Source: an uncultured Fusobacterium sp.
GTDB lineage: Bacteria; Fusobacteriota; Fusobacteriia; Fusobacteriales; Fusobacteriaceae
DNA length: 7,278 nt
NCBI GenBank assembly: GCA_900543175.1
Contig: UQQO01000109.1
Location: 1-7,278, forward strand
Direction of reading: 5' to 3'
Shown here: piece by piece, positions 6,288 through 7,278 of the stretch
Position numbering within the stretch: position 1 is the stretch's first letter
Layout: each line of letters opens with the position of its first letter
The notes under the pieces: model-generated
The model's database searches: none
What the model was told of the DNA's origin: nothing
What the model saw: only the letters and a program-made list of their open reading frames with translations
Program-made: the position numbers and the translations under genes

Positions 6288-6315
6288 TTGCTGAGAGATA
6301 AAAATATGTTAAAAT
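6288..6315 (+). promoter_or_regulatory. Candidate extended -10 promoter for the LprI-like gene
   Basis: TTGCTG (6288-6293) lies 16 bp before TAAAAT (6310-6315), and a TG at 6307-6308 makes an extended -10 element. Transcription would begin near 6322, giving a leader of about 115 nt before the ATG at 6436. The leader contains no convincing riboswitch or attenuator. A G-rich stretch, GAGGGGAG (6323-6330), resembles a ribosome-binding site but has no standard start codon at the right distance. Confidence 0.45.
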
Positions 6316-6421
6316 AATATTAGAGGGGAGATAAAAATTTTAGTATCATATATTATGAAAGATATTTTACTAAACAGGATAGAATTAATTAAATAAAAAC
6401 TATATTTAAAATATAATGAGA

Positions 6422-6438
6422 AGAGGGTGAAATTTATG
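6422..6438 (+). promoter_or_regulatory. Ribosome-binding site that decides the LprI-like start
   Basis: AGAGGG (6422-6427) is 8 nt before the ATG at 6436-6438. A GTG at 6427-6429, in the same frame, overlaps the Shine-Dalgarno sequence and has none of its own. The ATG is therefore the real start. Confidence 0.8.
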
Positions 6439-7233
6439 AAAAAAATTACAATGTTATTATCTGTTGCATTTATTTTACTTTTTAATATTTCTGATGCAAA
6501 AGCTGAAACTATTCAAGATGAGATTGCAAGGATAGAGGGGAAAGCTTATGAGTATGAAGGGGATATTTCCAATGCAGAAACTCAAATGGAGATGAATCTT
6601 TATTCTGGGGATCTATATCAGCTTTGGGATGATGAACTTAACTCTTTATGGAAAAGACTTAGTAAAGAGTTGAATCCTGAAATGAAGAAAAAAGTACTTA
6701 ATCAACAAAGAGCATGGATAAAAAGAAAAGATGAAAATGTAATTTCAGCTGGAAAAATGGTTGATGGGGGAAGTATGCAACCCTTAGTACATAATTCAAG
6801 AGCAGCAGAGATGACAAAGGCTAGAGTATATGTGCTTGCTAAATATTTAGCTAACAATAGAAATGAGATATTTATAATTCCAAATGAAGTTAAAGCGAGT
6901 ATAAATGGAGCAGATCCTAGCTTAAATGATGTTTTTAAATCTTTTGAAGGGCAATGGAAAATAGATGAAAAACCTAATACATATATTGGAATTGAGAGAA
7001 CAGATATGTGTTTATATGGAGTTGAAGGGAGTGATTGGACACTTTGGGTAACTGATGAGGTTGTTCTTTCTGATAAAGATGTATATAGCTATACAAGGGA
7101 TAATATAATATTTAAAGTTTCACGTAATGGCAAAAATAGTTTCTATAAACTTTCATTTACTTATGGAGATACTATTATTTTTGCATCTGGATCTTCTTTA
7201 GATAAAATGGATAATATTATAACTTTTTATTAA
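6436..7233 (+). CDS. Secreted protein with LprI/DUF1311-like domain
   Basis: This is a 265-residue exported protein. A classic signal peptide (residues 1-23) has Lys2-Lys3, a hydrophobic core MLLSVAFILLFNI and an AKA site before Glu24; no lipobox cysteine is present, so it is not a lipoprotein. Residues about 55-138 are helical and resemble the DUF1311/LprI domain found in some lysozyme inhibitors: a YQLWDDELNSLWKRL helix (61-75), then LNQQRAWIKRKDEN (88-101) matching the family's Q-x-A-W-x-x-x-R-D hallmark, then a helix (121-139) with AAEMTKARVYVLAKYL. The cysteines usual in that family are missing. Residues about 165-265 form a separate, probably beta-rich domain with FEGQWKIDEKPNTYIGI (170-186); I do not recognise it, though its opening resembles small lipocalin-like envelope domains. 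The only cysteine in the mature protein is Cys192. It is probably periplasmic or surface-exposed. A lysozyme-inhibitor role is only suggested by the domain. Confidence 0.72.
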   Translation: MKKITMLLSVAFILLFNISDAKAETIQDEIARIEGKAYEYEGDISNAETQMEMNLYSGDLYQLWDDELNSLWKRLSKELNPEMKKKVLNQQRAWIKRKDENVISAGKMVDGGSMQPLVHNSRAAEMTKARVYVLAKYLANNRNEIFIIPNEVKASINGADPSLNDVFKSFEGQWKIDEKPNTYIGIERTDMCLYGVEGSDWTLWVTDEVVLSDKDVYSYTRDNIIFKVSRNGKNSFYKLSFTYGDTIIFASGSSLDKMDNIITFY

Positions 7234-7278
7234 AAAAATTTAAGAGATTAATATAGAAAAAATATTATGATATTAAAA
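7234..7278 (+). other. AT-rich 3' end of window
   Basis: The last 45 bases contain no hairpin with a T tract and no start with a ribosome-binding site. The terminator of the LprI-like gene, if there is one, lies beyond the window or is absent. No adapter sequence is seen at this end. Confidence 0.6.

Noticed and set aside
6355..6396. A 13-codon leader peptide upstream of the LprI-like gene
   Set aside because: The ATG has no ribosome-binding site at proper distance (the G-rich stretch is about 25 nt away), there is no run of regulatory codons, and no attenuator hairpin follows.
6389..6417. TATAAT at 6412-6417 as the promoter of the LprI-like gene
   Set aside because: The -35 match is weak and transcription would start within the ribosome-binding site at 6422, leaving no leader.
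6427..6435. GTG start giving a 268-residue LprI-like protein
   Set aside because: The GTG is part of the Shine-Dalgarno sequence for the ATG at 6436, which gives a standard signal peptide.
1..7278. CRISPR array, tRNA or rRNA gene, insertion sequence, toxin-antitoxin or phage genes
   Set aside because: No spaced direct-repeat array, cloverleaf, transposase or integrase motif, or terminal inverted repeats were seen on either strand.

Overview
The window is AT-rich and tightly packed. It has strong G-rich Shine-Dalgarno sites, AGA-dominated arginine codons and long A+T-rich spacers. Together with the gene content, this suggests an anaerobic low-GC gut or oral bacterium. Fusobacterium (mortiferum/varium/ulcerans type) is my best guess and a Clostridium-like Firmicute is the alternative; no rRNA or other phylogenetic marker is present to settle it.

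Layout. Bases 1-52 are not genomic: they are an Illumina Nextera P5/i5 adapter left on the contig end. The biological sequence starts near base 53, inside a 5'-truncated Old Yellow Enzyme family flavin oxidoreductase that ends at 971 and is followed by a strong intrinsic terminator (979-1019). An AT-rich spacer of about 330 bp ends in a near-consensus promoter (1204-1232) with a possible operator. This promoter drives a compact three-gene operon: a class I glutamine amidotransferase-like (peptidase C26) gamma-glutamyl hydrolase, a YtcJ-type amidohydrolase, and an AgcS-type sodium:alanine/glycine symporter. A bidirectional terminator (5135-5192) separates the operon from a convergent gene on the minus strand, a complete pyruvoyl-dependent histidine decarboxylase (hdcA). 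A 321-bp divergent spacer holds a hairpin at the predicted 5' end of the hdcA message and an extended -10 promoter pointing right. The last gene encodes a secreted protein with an LprI/DUF1311-like domain plus an unrecognised C-terminal domain.

How the genes work together. The operon looks like a nutrient-scavenging unit: a cation-coupled amino-acid importer plus two enzymes that cleave amide or gamma-glutamyl bonds. hdcA converts histidine to histamine and CO2, using up a proton. It lies next to no recognisable histidine/histamine antiporter (hdcP), maturation gene (hdcB) or hisS, unlike the classic lactic-acid-bacterial clusters. A functional link between hdcA and the convergent operon is possible but unproven, since they are separate transcription units. 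The most notable items are histamine production by this organism and the adapter contamination, which creates a false N-terminus (MCIRDR) on the first protein. I did not find a clearly new defence or mobile system.
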